5,931 nucleotides of DNA from an uncultured Solobacterium sp. (lineage in GTDB: Bacteria; Bacillota_I; Bacilli_A; Erysipelotrichales; Erysipelotrichaceae), in the NCBI GenBank assembly GCA_905235315.1, contig CAJOLG010000115.1, positions 1 through 5,931 on the forward strand. Reading direction: 5' to 3'. Below the pieces are notes generated by a model. It made no database searches. It saw nothing but the letters and a program-made list of their open reading frames with translations, and was not told the DNA's origin. This document shows positions 1-5,184 of the stretch, piece after piece (position 1 is the stretch's first letter; every line of letters starts with the position of its first letter). A program made the translations under genes and the position numbers.

Positions 1-671
1 GCTTCATCGTTTCCCTTTCCGCCGGACATAACAAGTCGGGTATGTTCCAGATCCTTATTAAACAGCCGGATTGCACAGTCTACCCGACCGGCAAGCAGCG
101 GCGTTACCTTGCACTGATCCTTGAGTCCGCACCCAAGCACAATGATGTAATCCACCGGCTTTCGCTGCGATGTCACCAGCACCAGAATAACGCTGACCAC
201 ATAAACAAATGTGGAGAATAAGAGATACATTGCATAAATCCCGTTCAATTCAACCAGGAAAATGAAAACCGGTACGCTTTGAATATAGTCGAAATTCACA
301 ATCGTAAACGGAATCGATATCAGATAAAGCAGGAGGAAGAGTGACAGCAGATTCTTGAACGAAACCCCCTCTTTCCGAAGCAGGATAATGCCGTTGTAAG
401 GAAGCGAAATCAGGAACAGGAAAAATGCATTCAGCAGCGCAAAGCTGAAGATAACGACAAATGCCAGCACAGCGGCTTTAATGCCGTAGGAGCCGTTCGG
501 GTCTAATCCAAGCATAAATATCAGGGCAAACAGGACAAACAGAATGAATAAAAGACCGACCCTGTAACGGTATCGGTTTCTGCGGAACGCAAGGACAAAC
601 CAAAGCAGAAAAATAACAGTCAGTCCACCCAGCACTACTGAAACAAAATTCTGCAAAACAAAATCTTTCAT
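1..671 (-). CDS. DUF218 (YdcF/SanA-type) membrane protein, N-terminal part
   Basis: This partial gene starts at ATG 671-669 and runs open for 223 codons off the left edge, so its C-terminus is missing. Residues 1 to about 175 are very hydrophobic and form roughly five or six membrane spans with short charged loops (for example FRRNRYRYR after span 1). A DUF218 domain then begins: DYIIVLGCGL at about 181-190, the TPLLAGRVDCAIRLF segment near 196-210, and LVMSGGKGNDE at the cut end. That order and the SGGxGxDE signature match the YdcF/SanA/ElyC family. Members are envelope-associated and the substrate is generally unknown; E. coli SanA and ElyC are linked to envelope integrity. The multi-span N-terminus is the form common in Bacillota. 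The gene begins 12 bases after the spx stop, so it probably shares the mgtE-spx transcript. Its Shine-Dalgarno is weak, and the start was chosen because it is the first ATG after spx. The family call is good; the function is unknown. Confidence 0.85.
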   Translation of the reverse strand, partial: MKDFVLQNFVSVVLGGLTVIFLLWFVLAFRRNRYRYRVGLLFILFVLFALIFMLGLDPNGSYGIKAAVLAFVVIFSFALLNAFFLFLISLPYNGIILLRKEGVSFKNLLSLFLLLYLISIPFTIVNFDYIQSVPVFIFLVELNGIYAMYLLFSTFVYVVSVILVLVTSQRKPVDYIIVLGCGLKDQCKVTPLLAGRVDCAIRLFNKDLEHTRLVMSGGKGNDE

Positions 672-683
672 AAACGCAGTCTT

Positions 684-1124
684 TTATGCCTGGGTTTTCT
701 TTTCCCCGCCCGAAGCACATCCGGGAAGATTCGGACAGTTCGGCGGACAGGAGTTGAACGCGATACGCCGCAGTTCCTGAGGAATAAAGACGCCGATTTC
801 CTCACTGTCATATCCGACCTGAAAACTCTTCTCATCCAGAATGATCGGACGTTTCAGCACCGAAGGATTTTCCTGGATAAAGCGAATCACCTCATTTACT
901 GACATATTGTCGATATCAACATGATTTTCCAGAATTATTTTGGAACGCTTGGAGATGATATCGTCGGTTCCGTTTTCGGAACGCATTAAAAGATACCGGA
1001 TTTCATCCTCATCCAGCAGAGTTTTAAATATGTTTTTTTCCTTAAACGGAAGATTCCGGTCTTTCAGCCATTGTTTCACCTTGCGGCAGCTGGCACATCC
1101 CGGCGAAGTATAGACAATAATCAT
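684..1124 (-). CDS. spx: Spx-family redox-responsive transcription regulator
   Basis: This 146-residue ArsC/Spx-family protein closely follows Bacillus Spx along its length. Spx binds the C-terminal domain of the RNA polymerase alpha subunit and redirects transcription under thiol-oxidative stress. Visible family marks are the TSPGCASCRK redox switch (C10 and C13), the NGTDDII segment with G52, the position shown in B. subtilis to matter for alpha-CTD contact, and KRPIILDEK with R92. B. subtilis Spx is 131 residues and ends in LAN, a signal for YjbH/ClpXP turnover. This protein instead ends in a 27-residue tail holding C126, C130 and C136 and finishing KKTQA, so its turnover signal may differ. 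ATG 1124 is chosen because GGGGAA lies six bases upstream and the protein then starts exactly at the family N-terminus. An ATG at 1169 would add 15 unrelated residues inside mgtE. The gene lies 16 bases after mgtE and is likely co-transcribed with it. Confidence 0.93.
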   Translation of the reverse strand: MIIVYTSPGCASCRKVKQWLKDRNLPFKEKNIFKTLLDEDEIRYLLMRSENGTDDIISKRSKIILENHVDIDNMSVNEVIRFIQENPSVLKRPIILDEKSFQVGYDSEEIGVFIPQELRRIAFNSCPPNCPNLPGCASGGEKKTQA

Positions 1125-1140
1125 AATGTATTCCCCGTTC

Positions 1141-2502
1141 CTACCCGAGATGCAGAACTGCAGTCGCAATAGAGAAGTAGATCAACAGTGAAATCGCGTC
1201 AATAATTGTTGTGAGCATCGGAGAAGCCACAACCGCCGGATCAAGCTTCATTTTTGACACGATGAGAACAAGCGTGGAAGCAGCGGTTTTCGCAAACAAA
1301 ACCGTGCAGATCACGGTAAGGGATACCGTAAGGGCAACCGATACAGAAGTATGATCCAAAAGCATGCATTTCGCGAAGCAAGCAACACTCAGGGTACAGC
1401 CGCAGAGAATCGCGACCCGGAATTCTTTCCAGATAACTTTTAACAGATCGTTGAACGATACCTGCCCGAGTGACAGCGAACGCACAACCTCTGCACTGGC
1501 CTGCGAGCCGCTGTTTCCGCCGGTATCCATCAGCATCGGAATAAACGCAGACAGAATAATGTACCTGCTGAGGGCATCTTCAAACCCGGTGATAATCCGG
1601 CCGGTGAACGTGGCACTGATCATGAGCAGTAAAAGCCACGGAATCCGTTTTTTCCAGGTTTCAAACACCCCGGTCTTCAGATAGGGCTTGTCGCTCGGAA
1701 TGATGGCGGCCATACGTTCAAAGTCCTCGGTCGTCTCACGTTCCATGATATCGAGGACATCGTCTACCGTAATAATGCCTACCATGCGGTTTTCGTTATC
1801 AACAACCGGCAGAGCTTCAAAGTCGTACTTCTGGAAAATCCGTGCGACAGCTTCCTGGTCCGTTCCCGTATTACAGGAGATGACCTCATCATGCATGATG
1901 TCACCAATCAGCTTGTCGCCGTCATTGATAATGAGATAGCGGAGCGCAACCGTTCCGAGAAGAAGCCGCTTATGATTCAGAACATAGCAGGTATTAACCG
2001 TCTCGGAGTCCATCCCGATTTTGCGGATCCGCTCGATTGCTTCTTTTACCGTCATTGATTCGGTAAGGTCCACGAATTCGACGGTCATTACCGAACCGGC
2101 AGAATCATCTTTATACTGAAGCAGATGATTGATGTCATGCCTGGTCCCTTCCTTTGCATTGGCAAGGAGCTTCTTGACGACATTTGCCGGCATCTCTTCA
2201 AGCAGATCGGCCGCATCATCGGCATACAGGTTATCGATTACCGCGCCGGCTTCCTTATCGGAAAGTGATGTGATAATGTACTGCTGACTTTCTACATCAA
2301 GCAACGCAAAAACATCAGCTGCAAGTTCCTTCGGAAGAAGACGGAACATTTTAAGCATGTCCTCATCTTCCATCTTTTCCATGACAGCCGCCACGTCAGC
2401 ATTATTCATATCCTGCGCTTTGCCGCGCAGACCCGCATACTGCTTGTTTTTCAGCAGATTGCGGAAGGAATCAAGTTCCTTATCAATATTGAACTCTTCC
2501 AT
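1141..2502 (-). CDS. mgtE: MgtE-type magnesium channel/transporter
   Basis: This is a full-length MgtE of 453 residues. MgtE is a homodimeric inner-membrane Mg2+ channel whose cytoplasmic domains sense intracellular Mg2+ and close the pore. The helical N domain covers about residues 1-130, with DDAADLLEEMP at 95-105. The linker KDDSAGSVMT (131-140) leads into a pair of CBS domains, about 135-195 and 200-258, the second ending VGIITVDDVLDIM. After a connecting helix, five membrane spans fill about 285-453. Conserved pore-domain marks are MDTGGNSGSQAS (325-336) and DPAVVASPMLTTIIDA (421-436); D435 aligns with the pore aspartate of Thermus MgtE (D432). The start has a strong GGAGGAA seven bases before ATG when counted from GGAGG. 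The gene has its own promoter and an overlapping leader ORF, described separately. No residue expected of the family appears to be missing. Confidence 0.97.
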   Translation of the reverse strand: MEEFNIDKELDSFRNLLKNKQYAGLRGKAQDMNNADVAAVMEKMEDEDMLKMFRLLPKELAADVFALLDVESQQYIITSLSDKEAGAVIDNLYADDAADLLEEMPANVVKKLLANAKEGTRHDINHLLQYKDDSAGSVMTVEFVDLTESMTVKEAIERIRKIGMDSETVNTCYVLNHKRLLLGTVALRYLIINDGDKLIGDIMHDEVISCNTGTDQEAVARIFQKYDFEALPVVDNENRMVGIITVDDVLDIMERETTEDFERMAAIIPSDKPYLKTGVFETWKKRIPWLLLLMISATFTGRIITGFEDALSRYIILSAFIPMLMDTGGNSGSQASAEVVRSLSLGQVSFNDLLKVIWKEFRVAILCGCTLSVACFAKCMLLDHTSVSVALTVSLTVICTVLFAKTAASTLVLIVSKMKLDPAVVASPMLTTIIDAISLLIYFSIATAVLHLG

Positions 2503-2575
2503 TGTTATTCCTCCGGTTAATGATTTTCATGTTTTCAATACGCAACGGGACCTGATCCGATATACTCTCTTTCAT
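2483..2575 (-). CDS. Short leader ORF upstream of and overlapping mgtE
   Basis: A 30-codon ORF (MKESISDQVPLRIEN, then MKIINRRNNNGRVQY) starts at ATG 2575-2573 behind AGGGAGGTGA, essentially a perfect match to the 16S rRNA 3' end, with eight bases between GGAGG and ATG. It is read in a different frame from mgtE and stops at TGA 2485-2483, so it overlaps the first 20 bases of mgtE. It starts about 29 bases after the predicted transcript start. I do not recognise the peptide; it is hydrophilic and basic in its second half. The strong ribosome binding site and the overlap suggest a leader peptide that tunes mgtE by translational coupling or by blocking the mgtE ribosome binding site. The analogy is to short leader ORFs before enterobacterial Mg2+ genes such as mgtL, but there is no sequence similarity to mgtL. 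Translation of the ORF is inferred, not proven. Confidence 0.5.
   Translation of the reverse strand: MKESISDQVPLRIENMKIINRRNNNGRVQY
2508..2514 (-). promoter_or_regulatory. mgtE ribosome binding site lying inside the leader ORF
   Basis: The mRNA reads GGAGGAATAACA before the mgtE ATG, a strong Shine-Dalgarno at good spacing. It is unusual because it lies inside the upstream leader ORF, where it is read as codons CGG AGG (two Arg codons that are often rare), and five bases downstream of the 3' arm of an inverted repeat. Ribosomes translating the leader ORF would pass over this site. Confidence 0.75.
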
Positions 2576-2583
2576 GAAAATCA
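2521..2583 (-). promoter_or_regulatory. Inverted repeat in the mgtE leader (potential mRNA hairpin)
   Basis: Plus-strand bases 2521-2531 (TGATTTTCATG) are the exact reverse complement of 2573-2583 (CATGAAAATCA), giving an 11-bp stem around a 41-base loop. Two G-U pairs can extend it at 2584/2520 and 2585/2519. In the mRNA the 5' arm covers the end of the leader ORF's Shine-Dalgarno and its ATG. The 3' arm ends five bases before the mgtE GGAGG. A ribosome moving through the leader ORF would break the 3' arm. The repeat is seen directly; a regulatory role is inferred. The stem is AU-rich, so its stability is moderate. Confidence 0.5.
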
Positions 2584-2590
2584 CCTCCCT
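2581..2590 (-). promoter_or_regulatory. Perfect Shine-Dalgarno of the leader ORF
   Basis: The mRNA reads AGGGAGGTGA, complementary to the anti-Shine-Dalgarno over its full GGAGGTGA core and eight bases (from GGAGG) before an ATG. It is at least as strong a site as the one before mgtE, which is the main reason to take the leader ORF seriously. Its last three bases lie in the 5' arm of the inverted repeat. Confidence 0.65.
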
Positions 2591-2610
2591 TCGAATAACA
2601 TACCTTTTTT

Positions 2611-2639
2611 ATTTTAGAATTATTTTTTATAGCATTCAA
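2611..2639 (-). promoter_or_regulatory. Sigma-A-type promoter of mgtE-spx
   Basis: On the minus strand, TTGAAT (2639-2634) and TAAAAT (2616-2611) are separated by exactly 17 bases within a strongly AT-rich stretch. Each hexamer has one mismatch or little more to the sigma-A consensus. The expected transcript start is near 2604, giving a leader of about 100 bases before mgtE. It lies in the only large intergenic gap, where a second transcription unit would be expected to begin. Confidence 0.65.
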
Positions 2640-2730
2640 GGCTGACTGAACGAAAGAAGCCATTACAAAAAAACATGCATTTCATCCTGTTTTCCCATCT
2701 CCTGATTCCGTATGATTCCAGCCGGGTTTC

Positions 2731-3615
2731 CTACTCCAGAGGAGTCTGATGATAGTTTCCGATAATCCGCCCGATCGAACTGACGGTAATAAATGCGTCC
2801 GGATCGGTTGACCGGATCGAGTTCACTACATCCTGCAGTTCATAGGTATTTACCGTCGCCAGCAGAAGCCATCGTTCCTGATGCGTAAACGCCCCTTCGC
2901 AGCGAACCTTGGTGATGCCGTGATTGGAGGTCGAAAATACCGCGGTACATACATCATCCGGTTTGCTGGTAATAATATCCAGACGGGAAAACCGGTATCG
3001 CTGATGCATCACATTTACAATCTGCATACTGACATACTGATAAATGATGGAATAAAGCGCCTTGTCCCAGCCGAACAGCAGGCCGGCCAGAACCAGGATT
3101 ACCGCATTCCCTGCCAGAATATAGTTCCATGTGGGCTTGTTGTATTTGGATGACATCCAGATGGCGATAAAGTCGGTACCGCCGGAACTGGCATTGTTTC
3201 GCAGGACAAATCCGGTCGCGATGCCGGAAATCACACCGCCGAACACGGAGATCAGCAGAATGTCGTCCGTAATCGTTTTAACCGGAATTACCGCGGTCAG
3301 AATGGAGGTAGCTGTGAAGAAGATGATGGAAAAGATGAGAAACTTGTGGCCGATATGGCGCCACAAAAGAAGCACAGTAATAATATTCAGACCGAAATAA
3401 ATGATACTGAAACTGATATTCAGATGAAAAAACTGGAGGCATACTTCCGAAAGAAGACGTGATATTCCGCCGTATCCGCCCGGGAACAGATTTCCGCTTT
3501 TTACAAAGAAATTCATCCCGAAGGAATACAGTGTTGCCGCAAGCAGCACATGAATCAAAACCACAAGATCGTGTGCGGTATATGTCGTTTTCTGAGATTT
3601 CATTTCCGCAGTCAT
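2731..3615 (-). CDS. YitT-family membrane protein with DUF2179 domain
   Basis: This 294-residue protein has the standard YitT layout. An N-terminal membrane domain has about five or six spans (roughly 16-36, 64-84, 90-110, 118-138 and 162-200). Family motifs GNLFPGGYGGISRLL (41-55) and NNASSGGTDFIAIWMSSKYNK (near 140-160) sit between spans. A C-terminal cytoplasmic DUF2179 domain at about 209-290 includes RLDIITSKPDDV, HGITKVRCEGAFT, LLLATVNTYEL and DAFITVSSIGRIIG. Members are widespread in Bacillota, usually as several paralogues; the transported substrate is not established. The gene starts two bases after the comK-like stop, with GAGGAAAA about seven bases upstream, so it ends the upstream operon. 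No strong terminator follows its TAG stop. Confidence 0.92.
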   Translation of the reverse strand: MTAEMKSQKTTYTAHDLVVLIHVLLAATLYSFGMNFFVKSGNLFPGGYGGISRLLSEVCLQFFHLNISFSIIYFGLNIITVLLLWRHIGHKFLIFSIIFFTATSILTAVIPVKTITDDILLISVFGGVISGIATGFVLRNNASSGGTDFIAIWMSSKYNKPTWNYILAGNAVILVLAGLLFGWDKALYSIIYQYVSMQIVNVMHQRYRFSRLDIITSKPDDVCTAVFSTSNHGITKVRCEGAFTHQERWLLLATVNTYELQDVVNSIRSTDPDAFITVSSIGRIIGNYHQTPLE

Positions 3616-3617
3616 AT

Positions 3618-4076
3618 TCAGATTTTCCTCTGTCGTTCCGCCAGGGCATCACGGCATTTCCTGCATACTTCCCGCTGCCTTCTGATGATGCGGATATCAT
3701 ATGGAACTGTCAGCCGGTACCCATTCATGAAAACAAGATGGGACAGATTCCGTCCTTCCGGAAGAGCCGCCCCGAGAAGGTTGTCGTTGATCCAGTAATT
3801 TTCTCCGTCTGCGTTGATGGATCGCATCGGAAAGAACAGCAGTGTATCCGATTCCCGGATCAGTACGGGAATCTTTGTTTTTGCATTACAAAGATGCCGA
3901 ACCGCTTCGACTCTGCCCCGAAGTGTGCTTCCGAATGAAACGCACCAGTCTTCCAGTACCGTTTCCGCAAGGATATACAGCCGTTCCGAAGAGCCATCGG
4001 TATAAAACACATCCGTATATACCCGGTCGTTGTCTGCGCGCAGAGCAGCGATGTCCTTCAGCATACTCCCCCGCAT
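3618..4076 (-). CDS. comK: ComK-like competence transcription factor homologue (short)
   Basis: I assign this 152-residue protein to the ComK family by motif comparison. ComK in Bacillus is a DNA-binding activator of competence and DNA-uptake genes. Shared marks, in the same order as Bacillus ComK, are WCVSFGSTLRGR (44-55; ComK has CRFFGSSYAGR), the K-I-P segment at 68-70, LLFFPMRS (79-86; ComK IFLFPTLSS), YWIN (94-97; ComK GWIS) and VFMNGYRLTVPYDIRIIRRQ (115-134; ComK VTFSNGKTMELPISYNSFENQ). The C-terminus is basic and about 40 residues shorter than the 192 of B. subtilis ComK, losing the region linked to MecA/ClpCP degradation. ATG 4076 overlaps the preceding rid gene; an in-frame ATG at 4064 (residue 5) overlaps that gene's TGA and is a credible alternative start. 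Neither has a clean Shine-Dalgarno, so translation is probably coupled. There is no room for its own autoregulated promoter immediately upstream. Confidence 0.75.
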   Translation of the reverse strand: MRGSMLKDIAALRADNDRVYTDVFYTDGSSERLYILAETVLEDWCVSFGSTLRGRVEAVRHLCNAKTKIPVLIRESDTLLFFPMRSINADGENYWINDNLLGAALPEGRNLSHLVFMNGYRLTVPYDIRIIRRQREVCRKCRDALAERQRKI

Positions 4077-4468
4077 CCCTTACAGCCGCCGCATCCGGCT
4101 GTGCTGTTCAATATGACCGCAATCCCGTCTGCCATCAGTTCACCGGGTATCCTGCCGGATGGAATCACACTGAGCGCAGGCAGAGGTTCTTCGATCAGCT
4201 CCGCAAGCACTTCGCGGATATCCTGGGCAGTTAACGGAGAGCTGTCCGAGCAGTAAAACCGGAGCTGTACAAGGCTTTCCAGATTTCCGCCGGCAGACAG
4301 AAGCACATCCTGTATTTTTTTCATACAGAAAAGAATACGTTCCCGCGAATCAGCGCCGACGGGTTCCCCTGCTTCGCCGCATGTGTCAACCGCAGAAAGA
4401 AAGAAAAAATCACCGACCTGCAGGCCGCCGCCAAACTCGGTATCTACCGGATTGCCTTTCATTGTCAT
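4058..4468 (-). CDS. Divergent Rid (YjgF/YER057c/UK114) family protein with Cys-rich tail
   Basis: This 136-residue protein has the Rid fold: DFFFLSAVD (20-28), the helix ILFCMKKIQDVLLSAGGNLE (45-64), VQLRFYCSD (67-75), then PLPALSVIPSGRIPG (95-109) and MADGIAVIL. RidA enzymes are trimers that hydrolyse reactive enamine/imine intermediates from PLP enzymes, using an Arg that is R105 in E. coli (PARS). Here that position is L99 (PALS), so canonical deaminase activity is unlikely; this resembles the Rid subfamilies lacking Arg, whose roles are poorly known. Residues 126-136 form CGGCKGCGGVC, a CxxCxxCxxxC pattern that ordinary RidA lacks. The gene begins two bases after the small membrane-protein gene, with GAGGA six bases before ATG; ATG at residue 3 is a weaker alternative start. 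It overlaps the comK-like gene. The fold call is confident; the function is unknown. Confidence 0.88.
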   Translation of the reverse strand: MTMKGNPVDTEFGGGLQVGDFFFLSAVDTCGEAGEPVGADSRERILFCMKKIQDVLLSAGGNLESLVQLRFYCSDSSPLTAQDIREVLAELIEEPLPALSVIPSGRIPGELMADGIAVILNSTAGCGGCKGCGGVC

Positions 4469-4470
4469 AT

Positions 4471-4674
4471 TCAGTCCTCGTAATAGGGTTCATCCCGGTC
4501 ATCAAATTCTTCGCTGTCATCAGCTTCATCCAGCAGCCGGTAATAGGTCTCTTCCTGTCTCTGAAACAGCTGTTCCCGATGGCTGATCAGCCCATTGTAA
4601 AAAACAATGATCGTCATGATCAGAAGAAACACCAGTGCAATCAACGAAACAAGATCTCCCAAGCATTCAATCAT
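4471..4674 (-). CDS. Small single-span membrane protein with acidic tail, unknown function
   Basis: I do not recognise this 67-residue protein. One membrane span covers about residues 7-28 (LVSLIALVFLLIMTIIVFYN), followed by a Gln/Arg-rich stretch (SHREQLFQRQEETYYRLL) and a strongly acidic C-terminus (DEADDSEEFDDRDEPYYED). A cytoplasmic acidic tail after a single anchor is the likely topology. Support for a real gene is a GAGGT seven bases before ATG, placement 15 bases after trmL and two bases before rid, and the absence of a competing ORF that would leave the gap unfilled. It could interact with a neighbouring membrane protein, but nothing in the sequence shows this. Confidence 0.75.
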   Translation of the reverse strand: MIECLGDLVSLIALVFLLIMTIIVFYNGLISHREQLFQRQEETYYRLLDEADDSEEFDDRDEPYYED

Positions 4675-4689
4675 TTCATTACCTCAGTA

Positions 4690-5184
4690 CTATAATACTC
4701 CCTGTTTCAGCTGTTCGGTAAACGATAACCCTTCAAACTGTCTCTGACGAAGCGCTTCATAAAGAACAATGGCCGCCGTATTGGATACATTCAGGCATCT
4801 GGCCTTCGCATCCATCGGTATCCGGATACACCGGTCAAGGTTCGCTTTCAGGATCGGTTTCGGAATGCCGGATGACTCTTTTCCAAATACAAAGTAAAGG
4901 TCGCGGTCTGTCGGATATGTGAAGCTGTCCGGCGTGCGGCTTCCGTATCTTGAAGTAAAGTACAATTCCCCGTCACATTCCCTGCAGAATTCATCCCAGC
5001 CGCTGTGGATCCGGATATCAGCGATATCCCGGTAATCCATTCCTGCCCGTTTTACATGCGCCTCATCAAGGTAAAACGAGAATGGCTCGATCAGATGAAG
5101 CTGAACCGAGAATGCCGCACAGGTACGGATAATGTTTCCGGTATTCTGCGGAATCTCAGGTTCATACAGGACAGCGTGAATCAT
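4690..5184 (-). CDS. trmL: tRNA (cytidine/uridine-34-2'-O)-methyltransferase TrmL
   Basis: This 164-residue SPOUT-class (trefoil-knot) enzyme uses S-adenosylmethionine to methylate the ribose 2'-O of wobble base 34 in certain leucine tRNAs, stabilising decoding. Length is typical of TrmL (formerly YibK/CspR). Visible motifs are EPEIPQNTGNIIRTCAA (8-24), KRAGMDYRD (45-53), FVFGKESSGIP (98-108) and the knot segment CIRIPMDAKARCLNVSNTAAIVLYEAL (119-145 region), where the family usually has RSLNLSN and this protein has RCLNVSN, a Ser-to-Cys change. Its ATG overlaps the TGA of the upstream membrane-protein gene by four bases (ATGA), a classic translational coupling, with GGGAG nine bases upstream. 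The assignment is firm. Confidence 0.95.
   Translation of the reverse strand: MIHAVLYEPEIPQNTGNIIRTCAAFSVQLHLIEPFSFYLDEAHVKRAGMDYRDIADIRIHSGWDEFCRECDGELYFTSRYGSRTPDSFTYPTDRDLYFVFGKESSGIPKPILKANLDRCIRIPMDAKARCLNVSNTAAIVLYEALRQRQFEGLSFTEQLKQGVL

Noticed and set aside
1125..1169. Longer spx start at ATG 1169
   Set aside because: It would add 15 residues with no family similarity, inside the mgtE coding region, and ATG 1124 has the better ribosome binding site and the exact Spx N-terminus.
2616..2683. Imperfect AT-boxes (AAAT-N5-TTTT and AGAA-N5-TTTT) in the mgtE promoter region that might bind the ComK-like protein
   Set aside because: Neither box matches AAAA-N5-TTTT fully, and such near matches are expected by chance in this AT-rich stretch.
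2667..2690. Possible intrinsic terminator after yitT: AAAACA and TGTTTT arms followed by a seven-T run on the minus strand
   Set aside because: The stem would be almost all A-U with a mismatched interior and no GC core, so it is too weak to call. Some read-through into mgtE cannot be excluded.
2503..2730. Possible M-box (ykoK-type) Mg2+ riboswitch before mgtE
   Set aside because: The M-box is roughly 165 bases or longer with a recognisable conserved core; the predicted transcript start leaves only about 100 bases before mgtE and I see none of the core motifs.
2731..2745. Short inverted repeat ACTCC-AGA-GGAGT at the end of yitT
   Set aside because: It is a 5-bp stem within the last yitT codons and has no T-run after it, so it is not supported as a terminator.
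3278..3938. Open frames of 140-160 codons on both strands across yitT and the comK-like gene
   Set aside because: They overlap genes with clear family matches, show no domain features and are rich in residues typical of out-of-frame translation.
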